From positions 1-60,286 of the forward strand of contig DATGSR010000060.1 of the NCBI GenBank assembly GCA_035302405.1: DNA of 60,286 nt, read 5' to 3'. Shown here in pieces: positions 34,272 through 42,417 of this stretch (position 1 is its first letter; each line of letters opens with the position of its first letter). The notes beneath the pieces are model-generated. The model saw only the letters and a program-made list of their open reading frames with translations. It did no database searches and was not told the DNA's origin. Origin of the DNA: CALKWS01 sp035302405 (GTDB lineage: Bacteria > Actinomycetota > Actinomycetes > Actinomycetales > Beutenbergiaceae). Both the position numbers and the translations under genes were made by a program.

Positions 34272-37124
34272 GTGGCTTCGATCCTGCACAAGATCCTGCG
34301 GATGGGCGAGGGGAAAGTACTCAAGACCCTGCGCGCCCTGACCGACCAGGTCAACGCCCTGGAGGACTCGGTCACCGACATGACCGACGCCGAACTGCGC
34401 GCTGAGACCGACCGGTTCAAGGAGCAGGTCGCCGACGGGGAGAGTCTGGACGCCCTCCTCCCGGAAGCCTTCGCCGTCGTTCGCGAAGCGGCGGTGCGCA
34501 CGCTGGGTCAGCGTGCCTACGACGTCCAGATCATGGGTGGCGCCGCGCTGCACATGGGCAACATCGCCGAGATGAAGACCGGTGAGGGTAAGACCCTGGT
34601 CGCTACATTGCCGGCGTACCTGAACGCCCTGACCGGCAAGGGCGTGCACGTGGTCACCGTGAACGATTACCTGGCCCGCTACCAGGGCGAGTTGATGGGG
34701 CGGGTGTACCGGTTCCTGGGGCTGGAGACCGGCCTCATCGTGGCCGGGCAGAAACCGGATGAGCGCCGGAAGATGTACGCCGCGGACATCACCTACGGCA
34801 CGAACAACGAACTGGGTTTCGACTACCTGCGTGACAACATGGCCTGGACCAAGGACGAACTGGTCCAGCGCGGCCACCACATGGCCATCGTCGACGAGGT
34901 GGACTCCATCCTCATCGATGAGGCACGCACCCCGCTGATCATCTCCGGGCCCGCCGCCGGGGAAGCGAACAAGTGGTACACCGAGTTCGCCCGCATGATC
35001 CGCCGCCTGGAACGGGAGGTGGACTATGAGGTGGACGAGAAGAAGAAGAACGTGGGCATCCTCGAACCCGGGATCGAGAAGGTCGAGGACTACCTGGGCA
35101 TCGACAACCTGTACGAGTCCCTCAACACCCCGCTGATCGGGTTCCTCAACAACGCGATCAAGGCCAAGGAACTGTTCACCCGAGACAAGGACTACGTGGT
35201 CCTGGGTGGTGAGGTGCAGATCGTCGACCAGCACACCGGGCGCATCCTGGCCGGCCGCCGGTACAACGAAGGCATGCACCAGGCGATCGAGGCCAAGGAA
35301 GGCGTGCCGATCAAGGCCGAGAACCAGACCCTGGCGACGATCACGCTGCAGAACTACTTCCGGCTGTACGACAAACTCGCCGGAATGACTGGTACGGCGA
35401 TGACCGAGGCCGCGGAGTTCCAGAACACCTACGAGGTGGGCGTGGTGGAGATCCCGCCGAACCGCCCGCTGGCGCGGATCGACCAGCCGGACCTGGTGTA
35501 CAAGAACGAAGAAGCCAAGTTCAACGCCGTCGTGGAGGACATCGTCGAGCGGCACTCCAAGGGCCAGCCCGTGCTGGTGGGCACCACCAGTGTGGAGAAG
35601 TCCGAGCGCCTGTCGAAGATGCTGAAGAAACGCCGTGTGCCGCATGAAGTGCTCAACGCCAAGCAGCACGAGCGCGAGGGCGCGATCGTGGCGATGGCCG
35701 GGCGCAAGGGTGCGGTCACCGTGGCCACCAACATGGCCGGGCGCGGCACCGACATCATGCTCGGCGGTAACGCTGAACACATCGCGATCGCGGAGATGAA
35801 CAAGCGCGGCCTGGACCCGGTGGAAACGCCGGAGGAGTACGAGGAGGCCTGGCCGCAGGTGCTGGAGCAAGCGCAGAAGTCGGTGGCCGCCGAGCACGAC
35901 GAGGTCGCCGAACTGGGCGGGCTGTACGTGATCGGCACCGAACGCCACGAGGCCCGCCGCATCGACAACCAGTTGCGCGGCCGCTCCGGACGGCAGGGAG
36001 ACCCGGGGGAGTCCCGGTTCTACCTGTCCATGGGCGATGACCTGATGCGGTTGTTCAATGCCGGGCTGGCCGAGCGGTTCATGAACTCCGCCGCCTACCC
36101 CGAGGACATGCCGCTGGAGTCCAAGATGGTCACCCGCGGCATCGCCAACGCCCAGGCGGAGGTGGAGAGCCGCAACTTCGAGATCCGCAAGAACGTCCTG
36201 AAGTACGACGACGTGCTCAACCGACAGCGCGAAGTGGTCTACGAGGAACGACGGCGGGTGCTTGAGGGGGAGGATCTCGCCGAGCAGGTGCAGGGCTTCA
36301 TCGACGAGGTCATCACCGGCATGGTCACCGCCGCCACCGCCTCCGGGGTGCCCGAGGACTGGGACCTGGAGCAACTGTGGACGGATTTGAAGACCGTCTA
36401 CCCGGTGTCCATCACTATCGAGGACGTCGAGGACGAGGCCGGTAACCGCACCCGGGTCACCGCCGAGCAGTTGATCACCGAGCTGACCTCCGACGCCAAA
36501 CTCGCCTACGCCCAGCGCGAAGCGGACCTGGGCGAGCAGGTGATGCGGGATGTGGAACGTCGCGTGGTGCTCTCGGTGCTGGACCGCAAGTGGCGCGAGC
36601 ACCTGTACGAGATGGACTACCTCAAGGAAGGCATCGGCCTGCGGGCGATGGCCCAGCGCGATCCGCTCATCGAGTACCAGCGTGAGGGCTATGACCTGTT
36701 CCAAGCGATGAACGAAGCCATCAAGGAAGAGGTAGTGGGCTTCTTGTTCCACGTCGAGGTGAAGCACCCCGAGGAGCAGCAAGAGGTCGACGGCGTGACC
36801 GTGGTGACCGAGGACAGTGCGGCGGCCGCGGCGTCCGCGGGGCAGCGACTCAATGCCCAGCAGGGTAAGGCCGGGGGGCGGGGGGCCAAGAAGGGCCGGC
36901 CCGCCCAGGCTCCGGCGGCGCAGAGTGCCTCCGATCCGCTCGGGCTCGGTGCCCCGCAACGGCCCACGCAGTTGCGTTACAGCGCCCCGAGCGTGGACGG
37001 GGATGGCACCACGCAGGTCACCACACCGGGGCGTACCGACCGCGGCGTTCAGGGCGTGCCCGCAGGGGGCGGCAACCGGGAGCAGCGCCGTCGAGCGGCC
37101 AAGGCCGCCCGCAAGCGTCGCTGA
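34272..37124 (+). CDS. secA: Preprotein translocase ATPase SecA
   Basis: A 950-residue SecA, the motor that drives proteins through SecYEG. Motifs are complete: Walker A MKTGEGKT, Walker B VDEVDSILIDEA, the preprotein crosslinking region, ATNMAGRGTDIMLGG and QLRGRSGRQGDPG of the second ATPase lobe, and the helical scaffold and wing. The C-terminal linker (about residues 840-950) is Ala/Gly/Lys-rich and ends in a basic stretch RRRAAKAARKRR without the Cys-rich zinc motif, as usual for actinobacterial SecA1. Start is GTG at 34272. A TACGAT -10-like element lies at 34215-34220. Confidence 0.97.
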   Translation: MASILHKILRMGEGKVLKTLRALTDQVNALEDSVTDMTDAELRAETDRFKEQVADGESLDALLPEAFAVVREAAVRTLGQRAYDVQIMGGAALHMGNIAEMKTGEGKTLVATLPAYLNALTGKGVHVVTVNDYLARYQGELMGRVYRFLGLETGLIVAGQKPDERRKMYAADITYGTNNELGFDYLRDNMAWTKDELVQRGHHMAIVDEVDSILIDEARTPLIISGPAAGEANKWYTEFARMIRRLEREVDYEVDEKKKNVGILEPGIEKVEDYLGIDNLYESLNTPLIGFLNNAIKAKELFTRDKDYVVLGGEVQIVDQHTGRILAGRRYNEGMHQAIEAKEGVPIKAENQTLATITLQNYFRLYDKLAGMTGTAMTEAAEFQNTYEVGVVEIPPNRPLARIDQPDLVYKNEEAKFNAVVEDIVERHSKGQPVLVGTTSVEKSERLSKMLKKRRVPHEVLNAKQHEREGAIVAMAGRKGAVTVATNMAGRGTDIMLGGNAEHIAIAEMNKRGLDPVETPEEYEEAWPQVLEQAQKSVAAEHDEVAELGGLYVIGTERHEARRIDNQLRGRSGRQGDPGESRFYLSMGDDLMRLFNAGLAERFMNSAAYPEDMPLESKMVTRGIANAQAEVESRNFEIRKNVLKYDDVLNRQREVVYEERRRVLEGEDLAEQVQGFIDEVITGMVTAATASGVPEDWDLEQLWTDLKTVYPVSITIEDVEDEAGNRTRVTAEQLITELTSDAKLAYAQREADLGEQVMRDVERRVVLSVLDRKWREHLYEMDYLKEGIGLRAMAQRDPLIEYQREGYDLFQAMNEAIKEEVVGFLFHVEVKHPEEQQEVDGVTVVTEDSAAAAASAGQRLNAQQGKAGGRGAKKGRPAQAPAAQSASDPLGLGAPQRPTQLRYSAPSVDGDGTTQVTTPGRTDRGVQGVPAGGGNREQRRRAAKAARKRR

Positions 37125-37140
37125 TCAGCAGCCCATCGAG

Positions 37141-37170
37141 GCCCGCCGCGGGCATCGCCGGGCGGCGGGC
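37141..37170. terminator. Hairpin between convergent secA and Rv3235-family genes
   Basis: GCCCGCCG (37141-37148) and CGGCGGGC (37163-37170) form an 8-base GC stem with a 14-base loop, 17 bases after the secA stop. Since the genes converge it could serve both directions. No U-tract is present. Confidence 0.5.
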
Positions 37171-37245
37171 GCTGCCATTGCCGGGCGTCGGGCGTGCCCG
37201 GTCGAGAAGCCCGGTGCGATAGGAACCAAGGGCGAACGGCCGGGA

Positions 37246-37857
37246 TCATCCGATAGTCAGGGCGGTGGCACACCACCGGCCCCGCAGTACCTCTAGTCGC
37301 AGCGCGACCGCCCGGGTGCGCTCGCCGTCATTGATGATGACCGCACCCTCCCAGACCGCGTCGGTGATCGGGCAGCCGTGTACCCGGCGCACGCGTACCG
37401 GCGCGGGCCGTGCGGTGCCCGGGCTGTTCTGCACGCCAATCTGCGCCCGGCTAGCCAGCGCCGACCACAGGTCCGCCTCCAGCCACCGGATCAACTGAGC
37501 CGCGGGCCGGCGTCCCTTCAGCACCTCGACCGTGGCTCGCACCAGGGTGGCGGCCCACGTCGTCGGGTTCGGCAGGTGGCTGTTGTCCGCGCGGTGGCGC
37601 GCGGAAGGGTTGTTTCCGTCGGCAAGCGCGTTGCGGCCGGCAGCGTCTTCATCGGCGCTGGAGTTGCCGGATGCATCCGGGCCGGTGAACCGCACCGGAT
37701 CCCAAGTGTTGCCGTCGCCGGTAGGCTGGATTCGAAGCGGGGGCGTGGGGATGGGCGCCAACCCGGCCACCGACTCCGCTGCGCTGCTGCGCTCGCCGGG
37801 GTCGGTGCGAAGGCGGGTCCGGGTGCGGGTGTACCCGGTGGTCGGGACGGTAGTCAT
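37246..37857 (-). CDS. Rv3235 family protein
   Basis: A 203-residue protein of the Rv3235 family (function unknown). The first 100 residues are disordered (Pro/Thr/Arg/Asp-rich); the conserved part is about 105-203: TWAATLVRATVEVLKGRRPA, then QLIRWLEADLWSALASRAQI, and the C-terminal GRWCATALTIG, which forms a small alpha+beta domain. The ATG at 37857 overlaps the stop of the LysM gene (ATGA), so it is co-translated. The same gene follows secA (Rv3240c) at a distance in mycobacteria. Confidence 0.83.
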   Translation of the reverse strand: MTTVPTTGYTRTRTRLRTDPGERSSAAESVAGLAPIPTPPLRIQPTGDGNTWDPVRFTGPDASGNSSADEDAAGRNALADGNNPSARHRADNSHLPNPTTWAATLVRATVEVLKGRRPAAQLIRWLEADLWSALASRAQIGVQNSPGTARPAPVRVRRVHGCPITDAVWEGAVIINDGERTRAVALRLEVLRGRWCATALTIG

Positions 37858-38894
37858 CGGGAACCTCCGGGTACGTGTAACGCTTGGTCGGGATGAATCA
37901 GGTCTGGGTCCGGGCCGATCACGTCGGCGTTCTCCTGGTGCCATCTGGGCCATGCGGCCGCGATCTGTGCATCGGTGGCTCCCGCCCCCAACTGTTCGGC
38001 AGCCAAGGACCACAACGTGTCTCCCGGCTGCACCACGCGAATCTCGGAGCCGGCGGTTGAGGGCTGCTCAGCCACGCCGAGGCCCGTGCTGGGCGGGGTG
38101 GTAGCGGTGTGGGCGGCGGGCCGATTCGTCTCATGCTCCGCGGATGGAGTTGCTTCGTGTTCTCCGGCGGGCGGGCTCGGGTCGTCCTCCGTGCCGGGTG
38201 GCCTCTGATCGTCTTCTGTGGCGGGCGGGGCGGTCTCACCGTCCGTAGTCGGAGTGGTCGCTTCGCTTTCCGCGGTCGATGGGGCCGGATCGGCTTCCGG
38301 GGCGGATGCTTCTTGGTCGTGATCGGTCGCGGTTGGGCCTGGTTCATGTTCCGTGAGTGGCCCGTCCGGCCGGTATTCGTGCGCGCGCACATCCGGTCCA
38401 TTGCCCGGCCCGGAGCCGGGGGTATCGCCGTCGTCGTCGGCGCCGTCGCCGGTCGACGTGTTGTCGGTAGGTGTCCAGGTCACCGGAGGTGGTTCGGCTT
38501 GCTCCGCCGCGTCAGCGTACGCCGGCATCGTCAAGACCCCCGCCACCAGCGCAGCCCCGCCGACGCCGCTGACGAAGCGTCGCACCAACGGAGCACCTTG
38601 ATGGTGCAGCCACGCTTCCCCGCCGGCCCACACCAACCCGCTAAGCCGAGCCAGCAGGCAGAGGGCGGCCAAGGCTGTGCTGAGCGTGTACCAGGTAGCC
38701 AGCGCGGTACCGAGAGCCACGACTGCGGCGGTGGTCAACGTATCGATCCGCAGCGGGGAGTTCAGTAACACCATGAGATAGTTCGCTGCGCCCCACAGCG
38801 CTGCGACGCCGGCGGCCGTGGCGCACGCAGCCCCAAGTAGCCGCGCGCCGGTGACCGTGGCGGAGGTAGCGCCGGACGTCGTCGTCCTCTTCAT
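37854..38894 (-). CDS. LysM-domain membrane protein
   Basis: A 346-residue protein with three N-terminal membrane segments (about residues 19-43, 54-85 and 108-128), a long disordered Thr/Glu/Pro/Asp-rich linker (about 130-285) and a C-terminal LysM domain (about 287-343; IRVVQPGDTLWSLAAEQLG). LysM binds peptidoglycan, so the linker would span the periplasm-like space and anchor the protein to the wall. No catalytic domain is present. It leads the two-gene unit with the Rv3235-family gene and diverges from the 39041 gene. Confidence 0.85.
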   Translation of the reverse strand: MKRTTTSGATSATVTGARLLGAACATAAGVAALWGAANYLMVLLNSPLRIDTLTTAAVVALGTALATWYTLSTALAALCLLARLSGLVWAGGEAWLHHQGAPLVRRFVSGVGGAALVAGVLTMPAYADAAEQAEPPPVTWTPTDNTSTGDGADDDGDTPGSGPGNGPDVRAHEYRPDGPLTEHEPGPTATDHDQEASAPEADPAPSTAESEATTPTTDGETAPPATEDDQRPPGTEDDPSPPAGEHEATPSAEHETNRPAAHTATTPPSTGLGVAEQPSTAGSEIRVVQPGDTLWSLAAEQLGAGATDAQIAAAWPRWHQENADVIGPDPDLIHPDQALHVPGGSR

Positions 38895-39040
38895 TGGTCC
38901 CGTCCCCTCACCGACCTCATTGGTAGATGCCGGTTCGTGTCAGTTCATGCTTATTAGTGCTGTTATGTGTACACGGGTTGCAGAGGGTTGTCTACCGGGA
39001 CCGTGCGCCCTGTGTGCGAGCGATCCCGTACGGTGACTAA

Positions 39041-39550
39041 ATGCGCTGGGACGACTTGTTCACTGATCTGCAGGCGCAATTGCAGGCGGCGGCCGACGTG
39101 GAGGCGCACCTGGAAGTGGTGGAACTTGCCGAGGCCGAAATCGCCCGCACCACGATGGCCGACCGGTGGCGGGCTCGGCGCGGGCAGACCCTCCACGTGC
39201 GGTTACGTGACGGCAGTGATCGCGATGGGACGGTCGTCGATGCCGCGCAGGAATGGTTCGTCCTGGCGCGCGGGTCGAGACGCGTCCTCGTTCCCGCCGC
39301 TGCAGTGGTGCTCGCTCGTCCGCTCGGCCCCAGCGCACCGCCGCCCACTCGGGTGGAACGTTCGCTGCGCCTGGGGCATGTGTTGCGCGCGATGGCCCAT
39401 GAGCACCTGGACGTGCTGGTCGCGACGCTCGCCGGAACCTATCGCGGGCGGCTGGTCCGGGTCGGCGCCGACCATCTGGACCTGGCCACCGAGGGCGGTG
39501 TGGTGACTCTGGCGTGGGGCGGGCTGGTCAGTGTGGAGTCCGGAACTTAG
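39041..39550 (+). CDS. Conserved hypothetical protein with SH3/LSm-like repeats
   Basis: A 169-residue protein sometimes annotated as a Fis-family regulator in actinomycetes, but no helix-turn-helix is visible. The N-terminus (1-40) is helical (DLFTDLQAQLQAAADVEAHL). Two similar beta-rich parts follow: GQTLHVRLRDGSDRDGTVVD with WFVLARGSRRVLVPAAAVV, and GTYRGRLVRVGADHLDLATE with GVVTLAWGGLVSVES. This duplication resembles LSm/SH3-like folds. Its stop overlaps, on the opposite strand, the stop of the HTH gene by about 4 bases. Function unknown. Confidence 0.8.
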   Translation: MRWDDLFTDLQAQLQAAADVEAHLEVVELAEAEIARTTMADRWRARRGQTLHVRLRDGSDRDGTVVDAAQEWFVLARGSRRVLVPAAAVVLARPLGPSAPPPTRVERSLRLGHVLRAMAHEHLDVLVATLAGTYRGRLVRVGADHLDLATEGGVVTLAWGGLVSVESGT

Positions 39551-39768
39551 TCCATGTGGTCGCTGCGTTGCAGGCGCTCCTCGGTCTGGGCGTACATCCG
39601 GTCGATGTAGTCCTGCAATTGGGTATCCTCCACCCGCCAGGTGCCCTTCCCACCGATCTGGATGCCCTTCAGTTCCCCGCTGCGCACCAGCGCCCGCACC
39701 TGTGACATCGAGATCGCCAAGATCTCGGCCACATCGGCCAGGGACAGGAAGCGCTGCTGCATGACCAT
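39547..39768 (-). CDS. BldC/excisionase-type helix-turn-helix DNA-binding protein
   Basis: A 73-residue MerR-type HTH_17 protein. The helix-turn-helix is FLSLADVAEILAISMSQVRALV (about residues 6-27), followed by the wing GELKGIQIGGKGTWRVEDTQ and a C-terminal helix QLQDYIDRMYAQTEERL. Small single-domain proteins of this type include BldC, a developmental regulator of streptomycetes, and phage excisionases; no integrase is nearby, so a regulator is more likely. Start at 39768 or 39762 is undecided. It diverges from the SAF/CpaE-like genes, which makes them candidate targets. Confidence 0.85.
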   Translation of the reverse strand: MVMQQRFLSLADVAEILAISMSQVRALVRSGELKGIQIGGKGTWRVEDTQLQDYIDRMYAQTEERLQRSDHMD

Positions 39769-39795
39769 ATTGTGGCACCTGCTGCGAGCCGAAGT

Positions 39796-39822
39796 TGTGG
39801 ACAACGGCCCGCCTGTGCATAA
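39796..39822 (-). promoter_or_regulatory. Two DnaA-box-like sites in tandem
   Basis: TGTGGACAA (39796-39804), the reverse complement of the actinobacterial DnaA box TTGTCCACA, and TGTGCATAA (39814-39822), one mismatch from TTATCCACA, lie in the same orientation 18 bases apart. They sit between the HTH gene and the SAF gene, where they could link expression to DnaA. Pattern-based inference. Confidence 0.4.
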
Positions 39823-39908
39823 CCGGACACACGAAGCCGGAGTTCTTGGCACGATAGGGGGCTACGTCGTCGCCCAGCAGGGCCGCCACACAATGAGGAA
39901 GGGGCACG

Positions 39909-40547
39909 ATGGCCGAGACACCTGGAGTGTTGCGCATACGCCGACCCAGTTGGCGTGACCCCCGGCTCGGGGTGGGAATCGTGCTCGTAGCCGCCTCGGT
40001 GGCGTTGGGCTCGTGGCTGTTCACGCGCGCCGACCAGACCGTGGAGGTCTACGCTGCCCGCGACGTGCTCGTACCGGGCCAGCAGGTCTCCGCCGCCGAC
40101 CTGGACGTGATCCCGGTGCACCTGCAGGAGGTGCACGATACCTATCTCACTGCCGAACAAGAGGTGGCCGAGGATGCGATCGTGCTGCGCACGGTGGGCG
40201 GCGGTGAACTGATACCGGCTGCCGCGATCGGTTCCGGTGCGCAGGTGGAGTTGCGGCCGGTGACGATCCCGGCCTCGGCCGCCACCGCATCCTCGGTGCG
40301 GCGTGGTGATCAGGTCGATGTGTGGGTCGCCCGCCCCGATCCGGAGAGCACCGGTCAGGACCGCCTCGAGCCGGAACTGCTGTTGCCCCACGCCCACGTC
40401 GCCGAGGTCCGGGAGGATACTTCGCTGTTCGCCGGCACCGACCAGATGCATGTGGAGATCCTGGTTCGCGCTGACGACTTGGCACCGGTGCTGTCTGCCC
40501 TGTCCTCCGGGGCGGAGGTCTACCTGGTTCGCGGCGCCGGTGGGTGA
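39909..40547 (+). CDS. SAF domain-containing protein (CpaB/RcpC-like)
   Basis: A 212-residue membrane-anchored protein with one membrane segment at about residues 21-39 and an SAF domain at about 45-110 (VYAARDVLVPGQQVSAADLD, then GGGELIPAAAIG). It resembles CpaB/RcpC of Tad/Flp pilus systems, but no pilin, secretin, TadA or TadB gene is in the window. The ATG at 39909 follows AGGAAGGGG. The next gene is a CpaE-like ATPase three bases downstream, so they form an operon and probably act together. Confidence 0.85.
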   Translation: MAETPGVLRIRRPSWRDPRLGVGIVLVAASVALGSWLFTRADQTVEVYAARDVLVPGQQVSAADLDVIPVHLQEVHDTYLTAEQEVAEDAIVLRTVGGGELIPAAAIGSGAQVELRPVTIPASAATASSVRRGDQVDVWVARPDPESTGQDRLEPELLLPHAHVAEVREDTSLFAGTDQMHVEILVRADDLAPVLSALSSGAEVYLVRGAGG

Positions 40548-40550
40548 GCG

Positions 40551-41798
40551 ATGAGTTTGGCAGTGCTGGTAGCGCTCACCGGGGGCGCCGAGGAACGCTT
40601 GGTGCGCGAAATCGCCGGCGCGTCCGACCTGACCGTCACGCGACGATGCGCGGACCTACAGGAACTGCTCGCCGCGGCGATCGCACAGGTGGGCACCATC
40701 GCCGTCACCGACACCGAATCCGGCCTGGACCGGGTGATGGTGGACCGGCTGGGCAGGGCCGGGGTGCGCACGCTGGTCGTGGCCGCCCCGACCGAGCACG
40801 TGCGCATCACGGAAATCGGCGCCCGCCCGGCTGACCCCGACGCGGACCTGCTCGAGGCGATCCGCGAACTGGCCACGGACGCCGCCCCGCTGCCCGCGCC
40901 GCCCGGGAACGGCACGCCCGCCGATGGGCCCGCCGACGACGGGGTATCTGCTCACGATGCCGGCCCAGCGGGGCAGGTGGTGACCGTCTGCGGCCCCAGC
41001 GGCGCCCCCGGTAGATCCACGATCGCGCTGAACCTCGCCCACGAGATCGCCCTGGCCGGACATGAGGTCGTGCTGATCGACGCCGACATCTGGTCCTCCT
41101 CCCTGGCGCAGATGCTCGGCGTGCTCACCGACTCGGCGGGTCTCGCGGCAGCGGTGCGGGCCGCGGACCAGGGCACCTTGGACAGCACCAACTTGGGACG
41201 CATCACCCCGCAAGTGGACGGCCGGCTACGCTTGCTCACCGGGTTGCCCCGATCCTCCCGTTGGCGGGAGATCTCAGCGACGAGCATGCGTACCGTGCTC
41301 GAAGTGGCCCGGTTGTTGGGCCGCTGGGTGGTGGTGGACGCACCGGTGCGGGTTCCCGATGGCGACGGCGAGTACGAACCGATGGTCGGCGCGGGCCGCA
41401 ACGGGGTACTCACCGCGGCACAGGAGGTAGCCGACCGGATAGTCGTGGTGGGCGCGGCCGAGCCGCTGGGCATCGAACGCCTGGTTCACGTGCTGCTCGA
41501 CGACGACACAGCAGCCGGGGGTACCGTGGTGGTCAACCGGGTGCGAACCTCGGCGGCCGGACCGCGTCCGCAGGAATCGGTACGGGAGGCCCTGGCACGG
41601 TTCGCCGGCAACAATGATCCGGTGCTGGTTCCGGACGATCGCCCCACCGCCGACCGCGCATTGCTGCGCGGAACCGCCTGGGCCGAGGTTGCCCCCAAAT
41701 CCCCAGCACGAGTGGCGGTGCAGCGACTGGCACACGATCTGACCGGCACCGCCGTCGCACCCGTCGGCGCGCTGGCGCGGCTGCGCCGGGGCCGGTAG
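40551..41798 (+). CDS. CpaE-like ParA/MinD-type ATPase with arginine-substituted P-loop
   Basis: A 415-residue protein. Residues 1-110 resemble a degenerate receiver domain, followed by a Pro/Gly/Asp linker (about 112-140) and a P-loop ATPase of the SIMIBI/ParA class. The Walker A reads GPSGAPGRST (148-157): the P-loop Lys is R155, and the signature Lys near the start of the motif is missing. Walker A' (VVLIDADIW) and later motifs remain. CpaE proteins localise Tad pilus machinery. Here only the SAF partner is present. The altered P-loop suggests weak or absent ATP hydrolysis. It is three bases behind the SAF gene and 15 before the DUF6912 gene. Confidence 0.85.
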   Translation: MSLAVLVALTGGAEERLVREIAGASDLTVTRRCADLQELLAAAIAQVGTIAVTDTESGLDRVMVDRLGRAGVRTLVVAAPTEHVRITEIGARPADPDADLLEAIRELATDAAPLPAPPGNGTPADGPADDGVSAHDAGPAGQVVTVCGPSGAPGRSTIALNLAHEIALAGHEVVLIDADIWSSSLAQMLGVLTDSAGLAAAVRAADQGTLDSTNLGRITPQVDGRLRLLTGLPRSSRWREISATSMRTVLEVARLLGRWVVVDAPVRVPDGDGEYEPMVGAGRNGVLTAAQEVADRIVVVGAAEPLGIERLVHVLLDDDTAAGGTVVVNRVRTSAAGPRPQESVREALARFAGNNDPVLVPDDRPTADRALLRGTAWAEVAPKSPARVAVQRLAHDLTGTAVAPVGALARLRRGR

Positions 41799-41812
41799 GC
41801 CACACTGGGCCT

Positions 41813-42265
41813 ATGCGGATCTACCTTCCGGCCACCATCGGCGACCTGCGCAGCGCGGAGGGCCTGAGCCCGCGCGGGGCCCACGCCCTGACCGGCGCCC
41901 TGCGGGAAGTGCTGGGCGGCGCTGACGATGAGGCCGGCGAGTTCCAGGCGATGCTCACCGCGGCCGATGCGTGTGTCGACCTATTGAGGGAGCGGCCCGC
42001 AGAGCCGCCGGTGCGGGTGGTGGTCGCCGCGGACATCGACGGGGCGGCACATGACCGGGCGGGAGGGCCATCGGCCGTTCACGCTCCGGCGGTGCCCTGG
42101 GCGAAGGTGGTCTCCTTCCACGTTGACGACCCGGACGATGCGGCGGCACATGGTCTGGTGCGCCGCGCCGCCGACGGAGACGCTGAAGCCCGGGCAGGCG
42201 TCGAGGAGTTGGACCTGCTCTGGTTCGATGTGACCGAACGAGACCTGCTCACCAACCGTTGGTGA
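41813..42265 (+). CDS. DUF6912 family protein
   Basis: A 150-residue protein beginning MRIYLPATIGDLRSAEGLSP, the conserved start of the DUF6912 family, and ending ELDLLWFDVTERDLL, the other conserved block. Mixed alpha/beta, no membrane segment, no known activity. It lies 14 bases after the CpaE-like gene and may belong to the same operon. Confidence 0.82.
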   Translation: MRIYLPATIGDLRSAEGLSPRGAHALTGALREVLGGADDEAGEFQAMLTAADACVDLLRERPAEPPVRVVVAADIDGAAHDRAGGPSAVHAPAVPWAKVVSFHVDDPDDAAAHGLVRRAADGDAEARAGVEELDLLWFDVTERDLLTNRW

Positions 42266-42297
42266 GGCGAGGCTGAGCAGGACGGGTATTGCGCTGG

Positions 42298-42382
42298 CAG
42301 GGCGGGGTTACTTTGCTGCCAGGGCGGGGCTACTTCGCTGACAGGGCGGGGTTACTGCGTTACTGCGTTACTGCGTTACTGC
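42298..42382. repeat. 22-bp unit array passing into four perfect 8-bp tandem repeats
   Basis: Units near CAGGGCGGGGTTACTTTGCT begin at 42298, 42320 and 42342. They run into four exact copies of GTTACTGC (42351-42382). Further degenerate copies (CGGGCAGGGTGAGGTTACTG) continue to about 42435 at the end of the HisN gene. The array sits between convergent genes. Confidence 0.85.
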
Positions 42383-42417
42383 GCGGGCAGGGTGAGGTTA
42401 CTGCCGGGACGGGCGGC

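Noticed and set aside
34158..36959. 933-residue minus-strand open frame opposite secA
   Set aside because: High-GC codon bias leaves the antisense frame open. It is His/Val/Leu-rich with no recognisable domain, and secA is certain.
39547..39768. Excisionase-like HTH considered as sign of a prophage or integrative element
   Set aside because: No integrase, attachment repeats or phage genes nearby; surrounding genes are chromosomal and conserved.
39796..39822. DnaA-box-like sites considered as a replication origin
   Set aside because: Only two sites, no AT-rich tract and no dnaA/dnaN/gyr neighbourhood.
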